A stretch of 43,908 bases of DNA from assembly GCA_017514845.1 (NCBI GenBank), contig JAFWIM010000100.1:1-43908 (forward strand), read 5' to 3'. Both the position numbers and the translations under genes were made by a program. A model generated the notes under the pieces. That model worked only from the letters and a program-made list of their open reading frames with translations. It was not told the DNA's origin and searched no databases. Every line of letters starts with the position of its first letter. The stretch's first letter is position 1. The DNA is from Lachnospiraceae bacterium (GTDB lineage Bacteria > Bacillota > Clostridia > Lachnospirales > Lachnospiraceae). Below are positions 32,146 through 40,071 of the stretch, one piece after another.

Positions 32146-34166
32146 ATATTGATACGGAAAGACTCAGCGAGTATAAGAATCTTACAGCTGAGATCAGAAA
32201 ATATAATGAAGCGTACGAGGCCGGCGAAGCGATTATTTCCGATTATGAATATGACAGGCTGATGCTGCGCCTTAAGGCTATGGAGCGCGAGGATCCGTCC
32301 CTCACAGTCGATGATTCTCCGACCAGGACTGTCGGTGCCAGCGTAAAGCGGACCGCCGGAGTGACTGTCAGTCACAATGTTCCGATGCTATCCATCCAGG
32401 ATGTCTTTAATAAAGAAGATGTGCTGGAGTGGGTACACAGGGTCCGCGAGATCCACCCGGATGCTGTCTTTTGCGTGGAACAGAAAATCGACGGCCTGTC
32501 CATGACGCTGCGCTATACGGACGGGAAACTGACACTGGCGGAGACAAGAGGAGACGGCATGATCGGTGAGGATGTCACTGTCAACGCGCGGGTCATTCCC
32601 GACGTCAGAGAGAGTATTGACACCGATTCACCTTACCTCGAGATCCGCGGTGAGGTCTATATGCCTCACGCTGACTTTGACAGGACCAACGAGGAGCAGG
32701 AGCTTCAGGGCAGGAAAACATTTGCAAATCCCCGCAACTGCGCTGCCGGAACACTTCGCCAGCTCGACCCCGCAATGACAAAAAAGAGGGGCCTGTCCCT
32801 TTTTATCTTCAACGTGCAGGACGGAACACCGGAATTCATGGAGAGTCACTCTGAGGGTCTCGGGCGCCTTGCGCAGCTGGGCATAAAGACGGTTCCGTCA
32901 GTGCCGTGTAGGACAGACGAGGAAATCATATCCGAGATCGACAGGATCGGCGAGATGCGCGGAGATCTGGCTTACGATATAGACGGCGCGGTCGTCAAGA
33001 TCGACCAGATCGCGTACAGGAACGATTTCCCGGCGGGCGTGAAATACAGTGCCGGGCACATAGCCTATAAGTATCCCCCGGAGGAGAAGGAGACGGTCAT
33101 AACCGACATTGAGATCTCAATAGGAATGACCGGGCGTGTGAACCCCACAGCCGTGTTCGAGCCGATCAGGCTCTGCGGCACGACTGTCCAGAGGGCTACT
33201 CTGCACAATCAGGACTTTATCAATACGCTCCACATCGGCATCGGCGACACTGTTGTCGTGTATAAGTCGGGGGAGATAATCCCGAAGATAAAGAGCTCTG
33301 TGCCGGAAAAACGGCCGGCAGGTGTGCAGGATTTCCGTCTCCCCGACGTGTGCCCTGTCTGCGGCGGTCCCATTGTACAGGAAGAGGGCATGTCGGATAA
33401 GAAATGTATCAACCCGAATTGCCCTGCCCAGCTCGAACGCCACCTCATCAACTTTGTCGGTCGCAGCGCGATGGATATCAAGGGCTTCGGCGAGGAGAAC
33501 GTACTGACGCTTGTCAGGGAGAAGCTTCTTAGCGGCATAGCCGATATCTATACTCTGAAGGATCACAGACAGGAGATGCTGGATAAAAAGCTGATCGGTC
33601 TTGAGAAGAGTACGGACAAGCTGCTTCTTGCCATTGAAAACTCAAAGAAGAACGAGCCGTGGAGGCTTCTTGCCGGACTGGCCATTGAAAATGTCGGCAG
33701 CACTTCCGCAAGGACGATCATGCGGCACTTCGGTTCATTTGAAAAGCTCATGCAGGCGGACCGGGAGACACTTCTTTCCGTCAAGGACGTGGGTCCGGCG
33801 ACAGCCGCGGCGATCGTCAGCTTCTTCTCGGCAGAGGAGAACCGGGAGCTTATGGAAAAGCTCAGGGAAGCCGGTCTCACCATGGCGGAGGAAGTGAAGG
33901 CAGCGGGAAGTGAGCTGGCCGGAAAGACATTTGCAGTCACAGGCGATGTGCACAAGTTCAAGAACAGGAACGAGCTCACAGCGTTCATTGAGGACCGCGG
34001 CGGGAAGTGCGCGGGCAGTGTCTCGAAGAAAACATTTGCTCTTATCAACAATGATCCGGGCAGTATGTCCGGAAAAAATAAAAAGGCCCGGGAGCTCGGC
34101 ATTCCGATCATCACGGAGGAGGAATTCCTGAAAGCTCTGGAGGAAGGAGAATACAATGCCAATTAA
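32142..34166 (+). CDS. ligA: NAD-dependent DNA ligase LigA
   Basis: Joins nicks in replication and repair using NAD; 674 residues, full length. In order: the NAD-binding Ia region, the adenylation domain with active-site Lys in EQKIDGLSMTLRY and ETRGDGMIGEDVT, the OB fold around SIGMTGRVNPTAVFEP, the zinc finger CPVCGG...CINPNC, helix-hairpin-helix repeats (about residues 440-580) and a C-terminal BRCT domain (AGKTFAVTGDVHKFKNR). The start overlaps the pseudouridine synthase stop by 4 nt, and the end overlaps metA by 11 nt, so the three genes form one operon. Confidence 0.98.
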   Translation: MNIDTERLSEYKNLTAEIRKYNEAYEAGEAIISDYEYDRLMLRLKAMEREDPSLTVDDSPTRTVGASVKRTAGVTVSHNVPMLSIQDVFNKEDVLEWVHRVREIHPDAVFCVEQKIDGLSMTLRYTDGKLTLAETRGDGMIGEDVTVNARVIPDVRESIDTDSPYLEIRGEVYMPHADFDRTNEEQELQGRKTFANPRNCAAGTLRQLDPAMTKKRGLSLFIFNVQDGTPEFMESHSEGLGRLAQLGIKTVPSVPCRTDEEIISEIDRIGEMRGDLAYDIDGAVVKIDQIAYRNDFPAGVKYSAGHIAYKYPPEEKETVITDIEISIGMTGRVNPTAVFEPIRLCGTTVQRATLHNQDFINTLHIGIGDTVVVYKSGEIIPKIKSSVPEKRPAGVQDFRLPDVCPVCGGPIVQEEGMSDKKCINPNCPAQLERHLINFVGRSAMDIKGFGEENVLTLVREKLLSGIADIYTLKDHRQEMLDKKLIGLEKSTDKLLLAIENSKKNEPWRLLAGLAIENVGSTSARTIMRHFGSFEKLMQADRETLLSVKDVGPATAAAIVSFFSAEENRELMEKLREAGLTMAEEVKAAGSELAGKTFAVTGDVHKFKNRNELTAFIEDRGGKCAGSVSKKTFALINNDPGSMSGKNKKARELGIPIITEEEFLKALEEGEYNAN

Positions 34167-35124
34167 AGTACCGAATGATCTGCCTGTACGGGCGATACTT
34201 GAGAAAGAGAATATTTTCGTCATGGACGAGAACCGCGCGATCCATCAGGATATTCGCCCGATCCAGATCCTCATCCTGAATCTCATGCCGATCAAGGAGG
34301 ACACGGAGCTTCAGATATTAAGAGAACTCTCGAACACTCCGCTCCAGATCGACTGCACGTTCATGAGAATGCGCTCACATGATTCCAAGAATACATCCAA
34401 GAGCCACCTGGATACTTTCTATGTGACCTTCGATCAGATCAAGAGAAAGCACTATGACGGCATGATCGTCACCGGCGCTCCTGTCGAGCTTTATGAGTTC
34501 GAGGATGTCGACTACTGGGATGAGATCTCTCAGATATTCTCATGGATCAACACGCATGTCACTTCGACGATTTATCTCTGCTGGGCGGCCCAGGCAGCTA
34601 TGTATTACTACTACGGTCTGCAGAAGAAGCTTCTGGATAAAAAGATGTTCGGCCTGTTCCAGCACAAGGTATTCAACCGAAAGGTCCCGCTGGTCAGAGG
34701 TTTTGACGATCAGTTCCTCATGCCTCATTCGAGATACACGGATGTTCCGGCGAAAGATATTGCCAACTGCCCTGAGCTCACGATCCTCGCTCAGTCGAAG
34801 GAGGCGGGCGTATTCCTCTGCATGGCGGAGAACGGGAGAAAGATATTCGTCACAGGTCATCCGGAATACGGACGCATGCAGCTCCGGCGCGAGTACGAGC
34901 GCGACAAGAAGAAGGGACTTGATATTGACCTGCCGAAGAATTACTTCCCGGATGACGACCCGGGCAAGAGACCGCCTCTCGTGTGGAGAGCCCATGCCAA
35001 TAATCTCTATACCAACTGGCTGAACTATTACGTCTACCAGTCGACTCCTTACGATCTGGACGGAACGCCGTGGGGAGATGAGATACCGGATAATTATTCG
35101 GAAAAACGTATCGATGAGAAATAA
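34156..35124 (+). CDS. metA: Homoserine O-acetyltransferase of the MetA family
   Basis: Activates homoserine for methionine synthesis; 322 residues. The nucleophile Cys is in LCWAAQAAMYYYYG, and the His-Glu pair in FVTGHPEYGRMQL. The CoA-specificity position (residue 111 region, VTGAPVELYEF) carries Glu; in characterised MetA enzymes Glu here favours acetyl-CoA and Gly favours succinyl-CoA. So O-acetylation is inferred despite the usual succinyltransferase name. The start lies inside the ligA 3' end with GGAGAATAC upstream, overlapping by 11 nt. Confidence 0.93.
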   Translation: MPIKVPNDLPVRAILEKENIFVMDENRAIHQDIRPIQILILNLMPIKEDTELQILRELSNTPLQIDCTFMRMRSHDSKNTSKSHLDTFYVTFDQIKRKHYDGMIVTGAPVELYEFEDVDYWDEISQIFSWINTHVTSTIYLCWAAQAAMYYYYGLQKKLLDKKMFGLFQHKVFNRKVPLVRGFDDQFLMPHSRYTDVPAKDIANCPELTILAQSKEAGVFLCMAENGRKIFVTGHPEYGRMQLRREYERDKKKGLDIDLPKNYFPDDDPGKRPPLVWRAHANNLYTNWLNYYVYQSTPYDLDGTPWGDEIPDNYSEKRIDEK

Positions 35125-35128
35125 TCCT

Positions 35129-35156
35129 TTGCTTTTGCGCGGATTCCTATTATAAT
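35129..35156 (+). promoter_or_regulatory. Promoter for the wzz-like/BY-kinase/argS unit
   Basis: TTGCTT (35129-35134) and a perfect TATAAT (35151-35156), 16-nt spacer, 5 nt after the metA stop. Confidence 0.6.
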
Positions 35157-35178
35157 TTGTAAGTCATTGCAGTAAGAT

Positions 35179-35199
35179 TGCCCGGCAGTATGCCGGGCA
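35179..35199 (+). other. Perfect hairpin in the wzz-like gene leader
   Basis: TGCCCGGCA-GTA-TGCCGGGCA, a 9-bp stem with a 3-nt loop, between the promoter and the ribosome binding site. No T-run follows. It could stabilise the message or bind a protein; nothing further is visible. Confidence 0.7.
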
Positions 35200-35223
35200 G
35201 ATCATACCGGAGGAGATTTTTTA

Positions 35224-35973
35224 ATGGAAGACAATCAGCAGATCAAAGAAGCGGAGATAGACCTTCGGGAGGTCATCGCCGCTGTCTGGGCAAAGATGTA
35301 TCTGGTGATCCTTGCGGCTGTCATATTTGGCGGTCTCATTTATGTGTTCACGAAATTCTTCGTGACACCCATGTATACATCGAACACAAAGGTCTATATT
35401 CTGAACAGGACAAGTCAGAATTCCGAGATCGTCAACACGGCCGACCTCAATTCATCCACATATCTCACGCAGGACTATCTGCAGCTGGTCACAGCTCGAC
35501 CCGTCATGCAGGAGGTCATCGATGAGCTCGGGCTCGGCATGACTACCAACCGCCTTGCGGCGACGATCTCCGTCACGAACCCGGCGGATACCCGATACAT
35601 TGTCATTAATGTCACGCACGAAGACCCCGCCATGGCGCAGGCGATCGCCGACGCTGTTCGAGTGTCCTCGGCCGAGTATATCACAAAGATCATGGCGATC
35701 CAGGCGGTCAATACTGTCGAGGAGGCGGACCTGCCTGTGAGCCCGTCCAGCCCGGCGGTAAGGAGAGACACGTTCCTCGGTGCCGTCCTCGGCGCGATGC
35801 TCGCAGTCATTCTGATCGTGATTCGTTTCATGCTCAATGATACGATCAAGGACAGTGAGGATGTGGAGCGATACCTCGGTCTGTCTGTCCTCGGTGTCAT
35901 CCCCAGGGAAGATGACGCTATGGAAACCAGCAGGACAAGGAAGAGCAGAAAGAGAAAGGCGAAGAGGAAGTAA
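35224..35973 (+). CDS. Wzz/CpsC-like polysaccharide chain-length/kinase-activator protein
   Basis: A 249-residue membrane protein. One membrane segment lies near the N-terminus (MYLVILAAVIFGGLIYVFTKFFV, about 24-46) and one near residue 185-203 (FLGAVLGAMLAVILIVIRF), flanking an outside domain (YTSNTKVYILNRT to VNTVEEADLPVSPSSP), with the Pro-rich motif typical of the family. The C-terminus is strongly basic (SRTRKSRKRKAKRK). In Gram-positives such proteins activate the partner BY-kinase, which follows 1 nt later. GGAGGAG precedes the ATG. Confidence 0.88.
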   Translation: MEDNQQIKEAEIDLREVIAAVWAKMYLVILAAVIFGGLIYVFTKFFVTPMYTSNTKVYILNRTSQNSEIVNTADLNSSTYLTQDYLQLVTARPVMQEVIDELGLGMTTNRLAATISVTNPADTRYIVINVTHEDPAMAQAIADAVRVSSAEYITKIMAIQAVNTVEEADLPVSPSSPAVRRDTFLGAVLGAMLAVILIVIRFMLNDTIKDSEDVERYLGLSVLGVIPREDDAMETSRTRKSRKRKAKRK

Positions 35974-35974
35974 G

Positions 35975-36658
35975 ATGCCGATCGTAAAATTAAAGGACAA
36001 AACGCAGCATTTTCAATTCGACGAAGCCATAAAGATGCTGCGCACAAATGTGGAATTTGCAGGTGAAAATGTACAGGCCGTGTGCATAACCAGCTGTCTT
36101 CCCAATGAAGGGAAGTCTTCGATCGTTGCCCGGCTCGCGGAGTCCATGGCCCAGGCCGGAAAAAAAGTCGTGCTGATCGATGCGGACCTCAGAAAATCCG
36201 TGCTTCTCGGGCGCTATATAGTCGAGGGCGCGGAGCTGAAAGGCCTCAGCCATTTCCTGACCGGTCAGGGGACGATCAGCGAATGCCTCTGCCAGACAGA
36301 CTATCCGACACTGCAGATGATTTTCTCGGGCCCGGATGTGCCGAACCCGGCAGAGCTTCTGGGAGGCAAGCGCTTTACCGCACTGATCGAGGCCCTGAGA
36401 AAGAATTATGACTATGTGCTGATCGATACGCCGCCTCTCGGCTCCGTGATCGACGCGGCTATCGTGTCAAGACAGTGCGACGGAGTCGCTCTGGTCATCG
36501 CATCCGGCGAGGTCAGCTATAAATTTGCGCAGCAGGTCAAAGCCCAGCTCGAGATGTCCGACTGCAAGATCATCGGTGTGATCATGAATAAGGTCAACAT
36601 GGAATCCGGCAAGGGCTATTACGGAAAATATTACGGAAAATACTACGGAAGAGATTAA
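35975..36658 (+). CDS. Bacterial tyrosine kinase (CpsD/YwqD type)
   Basis: A 227-residue BY-kinase that autophosphorylates on tyrosine and steers polysaccharide synthesis or other targets. Walker A is CLPNEGKSSIVARLAE, Walker A' VVLIDADLRK, Walker B YDYVLIDTPP. The C-terminal tyrosine cluster is YYGKYYGKYYGRD with six tyrosines. The ATG at 35975 follows GAGGAAG and gives the family N-terminus; a frame open upstream to 35837 overlaps the partner gene. The usual glycosyltransferase genes do not follow; argS begins 9 nt after the stop. Confidence 0.92.
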   Translation: MPIVKLKDKTQHFQFDEAIKMLRTNVEFAGENVQAVCITSCLPNEGKSSIVARLAESMAQAGKKVVLIDADLRKSVLLGRYIVEGAELKGLSHFLTGQGTISECLCQTDYPTLQMIFSGPDVPNPAELLGGKRFTALIEALRKNYDYVLIDTPPLGSVIDAAIVSRQCDGVALVIASGEVSYKFAQQVKAQLEMSDCKIIGVIMNKVNMESGKGYYGKYYGKYYGRD

Positions 36659-36667
36659 GGAAGATAT

Positions 36668-38440
36668 ATGGAAAAGATTCAGAATGTACTCACATCAAAG
36701 CTCAGGGAAGCCTTTCTTGCGGCAGGCTACGATCCGGCCTACGGCGAGGTCCGTCTCTCGGACCGCCCGGACCTGTGTGAGTTCCAGTGCAACGGTGCTC
36801 TGGCAGCCGCGAAAAAATATCACAAAGCGCCGTTTATGATCGCTGATGATGTCGTGGCAGAACTTGGCCGCGCCGAGAAGATATTTGATGCCAATGTAGT
36901 CCGCCCGGGCTTTATCAACATCAATGTCACCGGTGAGTTTCTTGCAGACCTGCTCGGGCAGATGGACGCCGATCCGTACCTGTCCATCCCGCAGGCTGAG
37001 ACTCCGAAGAAAATCGTGATTGATTACGGCGGACCGAACGTTGCGAAACCTCTTCATGTCGGTCATCTGCGCAGTGCTGTCATCGGCGAGAGCATCAAGA
37101 GACTGGCCAGGGCATGCGGTGAGGATGTCATCGGTGATGTCCATCTCGGTGACTGGGGTCTTCAGATGGGCCTCATCATCACGGAAATGAAGAAGAGAAA
37201 ACCGGAGCTCATTTATTTCCGGGAGGATGCCCCGGCTGATATGGACGAATATCCGAAGGAAGCGCCTTTTACACTTGCTGAGCTCGAGGAAGTCTATCCG
37301 TGCGCTTCGGCAAAGTCAAAAGAAGATGAGGCATACAAGGCGGAAGCGCTTGAGGCTACCCACCTCCTGCAGATGGGAAAGCCCGGCTACCGCGCTATGT
37401 GGCTGAAAATTATGGAGCTGTCGGTGGCCGATCTGAAGAAGAACTACGCGAGACTGGACGTCTCCTTCGACCTTTGGAACGGTGAATCCACGGTGCAACC
37501 GTATATCGCTCCGATGGTAGAGAAGCTGAAGGAGGAGGGCTATGCCCACTATGACCAGGGCGCTCTGGTCATCGATGTCGCGGAGCCGGACGACAAGATC
37601 GAGGTCCCGCCCTGCATGGTGCTGAAGTCGGACGGAGCCTCTCTCTACAATACAACGGATCTCGCGACGATCGTCCAGAGAATGGAAGATATCTGCCCGG
37701 ATGAGATCATTTACGTCGTCGATAAGCGCCAGTCCCTGTATTTTGTTCAGGTATTCCGCGCAGCCCGCAAAGCCCATCTCATCAGTGAGAATACAAAGCT
37801 TGTCCATGTCGGCTTCGGCACGATGAACGGCAAGGACGGAAAACCCTTCAAGACCCGCCAGGGCGGCGTCATGAGACTTGAGACGCTGCTCGATCAGATC
37901 AAGGAGTCGATGGTCAGAAAAATTGCGGAGAACAAGAATGTCCGCGAGGAGGACGCTGACGGAACGGCAGAGATCGTATCGCTCTCAGCTATCAAGTACG
38001 GTGACCTGTCCAATCAGGCTTCGAAGGATTATGTGTTCGACGAGGAGAAATTTACAGCCTTCGAGGGCAATACCGGTCCGTATATTCTCTACACGATCGT
38101 GCGCATAAAGTCGATCCTTGAGAAGGCACATGACGCAGGCTTTGCGACAGACATGGGGCTCCTTGCGCCGGTGGATCCCGCCGAAAAGGCTCTCATGCTG
38201 GATCTCGCCCGTTTCGGCGCCTCGATCGGTGAAGCCTACGAGGAGCTTGCTCCGCACAAGATCTGCGCTTATATTTATGAGACTGCCAATGATTTCAACC
38301 GCTTCTATCACGGCACCAAGATCCTGTCAGAGGAGGATGAGGCAAGGCGCGGGAGTTATCTGAGGCTTCTCTCCCTTGTTCTCAAGGTCTTAAATAAGAG
38401 TATCGATATACTCGGATTTGACGCTCCGGATCACATGTGA
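36668..38440 (+). CDS. argS: Arginyl-tRNA synthetase
   Basis: Class I synthetase charging tRNA-Arg; 590 residues. The N-terminal Add-1 domain precedes the HIGH-type motif in AKPLHVGHLRSAVIGES. The region normally holding KMSK reads FKTRQGGVMRLETLL, as usual in ArgRS. The DALR anticodon-binding domain closes the protein (YETANDFNRFYHGTKIL, LLSLVLKVLNKSIDILG). AAGGAAG lies before the ATG. The 9-nt gap from the tyrosine kinase implies co-transcription, an unusual pairing. A tRNA-Arg gene also lies in the window at 27953. Confidence 0.97.
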   Translation: MEKIQNVLTSKLREAFLAAGYDPAYGEVRLSDRPDLCEFQCNGALAAAKKYHKAPFMIADDVVAELGRAEKIFDANVVRPGFININVTGEFLADLLGQMDADPYLSIPQAETPKKIVIDYGGPNVAKPLHVGHLRSAVIGESIKRLARACGEDVIGDVHLGDWGLQMGLIITEMKKRKPELIYFREDAPADMDEYPKEAPFTLAELEEVYPCASAKSKEDEAYKAEALEATHLLQMGKPGYRAMWLKIMELSVADLKKNYARLDVSFDLWNGESTVQPYIAPMVEKLKEEGYAHYDQGALVIDVAEPDDKIEVPPCMVLKSDGASLYNTTDLATIVQRMEDICPDEIIYVVDKRQSLYFVQVFRAARKAHLISENTKLVHVGFGTMNGKDGKPFKTRQGGVMRLETLLDQIKESMVRKIAENKNVREEDADGTAEIVSLSAIKYGDLSNQASKDYVFDEEKFTAFEGNTGPYILYTIVRIKSILEKAHDAGFATDMGLLAPVDPAEKALMLDLARFGASIGEAYEELAPHKICAYIYETANDFNRFYHGTKILSEEDEARRGSYLRLLSLVLKVLNKSIDILGFDAPDHM

Positions 38441-38501
38441 TCCCGGGGCGTACAGAGGGCAGAAAGGAGCAGGCCAAGTCTTTCAGGACTTTTGGTAACT
38501 G

Positions 38502-38530
38502 TTGCAAACTGCCCGGAATTAAGGTATACT
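38502..38530 (+). promoter_or_regulatory. Promoter for the Ser/Thr kinase gene
   Basis: TTGCAA (38502-38507) and TATACT (38525-38530), 17-nt spacer. The predicted start near 38537 coincides with the first base pairs of the following hairpin. Confidence 0.7.
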
Positions 38531-38535
38531 ATATC

Positions 38536-38570
38536 AAAAGGTACAGCCAAAGGAGCTGTGCCTTTTTTTT
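38536..38570 (+). terminator. Terminator-like hairpin at the kinase transcript start
   Basis: AAGGTACAGC pairs with GCTGTGCCTT (one bulge/mismatch) around CAAAGGA, followed by eight T residues. It may end the argS transcript. For the kinase promoter it would be the first 34 nt of the RNA, making it either a 5' stabilising hairpin or an attenuator. Confidence 0.75.
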
Positions 38571-38598
38571 ACTTATTATTAAGACCGGAGGCTTGTGC

Positions 38599-40014
38599 AT
38601 GGAAAAAATCGGCAAATACAGGGTGCTGAAGAAAATCGGAAGCGGGGGCATGGGCAATGTTTTTGTTGTCATTGACGACCGGATCGGGAAGAAGTGGGCG
38701 ATGAAAGAACTGCCTAAGTCTAAAAAGGGCGGGAAAGACGGTCTCTTCGTTCTAAAGGGGCTCGATCATCCGGCCGTTCCGAGGATCGTGGAGGAGCTTG
38801 AGGATGAGTATTTCATCTATGAGGTCATGGACTACATTGAAGGGATGACACTTGCGGAGTACGCCGGCGCAGGCCGCATTTGCTCCGTGTCGGAACTACT
38901 TCGGATCTGTACGGAAATAAGCGGGATCATAGCGTACCTTCACGAGCAGGAACCGCCCGTCATTTTCCGCGACATAAAACCGGACAATTTTATTGTCACG
39001 GGTGACGGAAATATCAAGCTGGTAGATTTTGACATTGCCCTGGTGGGTGAGCAGACGGGTCAAATGCCTCTGGGAACTCGTGGATACGCCGCCCCGGAGC
39101 AGCATTTCGGGATCTGTTCCGTGGCAGCGGACGTCTACAGCCTCGGCGTGACGATCGGCGAGCTTGCAGGGAAGACGGCCGGCGCTCGCGGGATCGGCCG
39201 GATATTTGAGAGACGAATCCTGATGAAGTTACGGAAAGTCTCGGAGAAAGCCGCGAGCCGGGAAGCGGACCTGCGATATTCGGACGCCGGCGAGGTGTGG
39301 AACGAACTCATGAGGATCCGGCGTGCAGACAGAGCGGAGAGAATAGCGGCTGTTGCCTGCACGGTGCTTATCCTTCTTGCTGTCCTTGCGACCAGCCTCA
39401 GAGCTATTTACAGGGATGCCGTAAAGTCCGATGCGAGGACCAGGGTGCTCGCGTGCCTTGAGTCCTCCGGGAAGGCTGCTGACAGAATCATGTGCGCTCT
39501 GGCGGAAGACAGCAGCGCGGCCGTAGACAAAGATCTTGCCGGGTTCTATGCGGATATTATGAAGGCCGGCAGCCTGACAGGATACACGGATGCCGAGACG
39601 GCGAGGGAGGTCATAAGGCAGAGAATACTCTACTACGAGCTGGCAGGCAGCGTCGCGGACAATGTGGACGAGCGGGATCAGCAATACCGGAAAGCCATAG
39701 CGGATATCATTACGCTGATGGAGACGGCGGGGGAGGATGAAAAAGGTTTTTTAAGGCTTAAAGCGGCGGACCTTGGCAGGATCGTCGGTGATACGGGAAG
39801 CGCGGAGAGATTACTTGCCGAGTTCATAGCGGAGGAACCTTCTGATGAGGAAAAGATTGCTGCCTGGACAAAAGTCATTGCCATGAGATTATATGACGAG
39901 AGGAATCCCGACTCGGCAGGGCAGGCGCTTGCGGAAGTTCTCGCGATAGACGGGGCGCTTCAGAATGAGCGGGTCGTAAGATACAGAGAGATTATCGAGA
40001 ATATCTACGGATGA
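38599..40014 (+). CDS. Membrane Ser/Thr protein kinase (PknB-like fold)
   Basis: A 471-residue protein. The N-terminal kinase domain (about 1-245) has the Gly loop KIGSGGMGNVFVV and the ATP Lys in KWAMKEL. The catalytic loop is VIFRDIKPDNF (FRD where HRD is usual, a known clostridial variant). The metal site is VDFDIA (DFD rather than DFG), and YAAPEQ stands for APE. A membrane segment (AAVACTVLILLAVLATSL, about 250-270) is followed by about 200 extracytoplasmic helical residues without PASTA domains. The outside part may sense wall status. The start at 38599 follows GGAGG. It heads a cluster with a secreted Ig-like protein, an amidase and a HAD-CPBP fusion. Confidence 0.9.
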   Translation: MEKIGKYRVLKKIGSGGMGNVFVVIDDRIGKKWAMKELPKSKKGGKDGLFVLKGLDHPAVPRIVEELEDEYFIYEVMDYIEGMTLAEYAGAGRICSVSELLRICTEISGIIAYLHEQEPPVIFRDIKPDNFIVTGDGNIKLVDFDIALVGEQTGQMPLGTRGYAAPEQHFGICSVAADVYSLGVTIGELAGKTAGARGIGRIFERRILMKLRKVSEKAASREADLRYSDAGEVWNELMRIRRADRAERIAAVACTVLILLAVLATSLRAIYRDAVKSDARTRVLACLESSGKAADRIMCALAEDSSAAVDKDLAGFYADIMKAGSLTGYTDAETAREVIRQRILYYELAGSVADNVDERDQQYRKAIADIITLMETAGEDEKGFLRLKAADLGRIVGDTGSAERLLAEFIAEEPSDEEKIAAWTKVIAMRLYDERNPDSAGQALAEVLAIDGALQNERVVRYREIIENIYG

Positions 40015-40071
40015 GCATCTCTTTCGGCGGAAGGCAAAGGAGGGTAATCATTGCAAAAAGGAGGCGATGAC

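Noticed and set aside
34156-34166. Frameshift or misassembly at the ligA-metA overlap
   Set aside because: Both proteins are complete with normal ends; an 11-nt overlap is ordinary for coupled genes.
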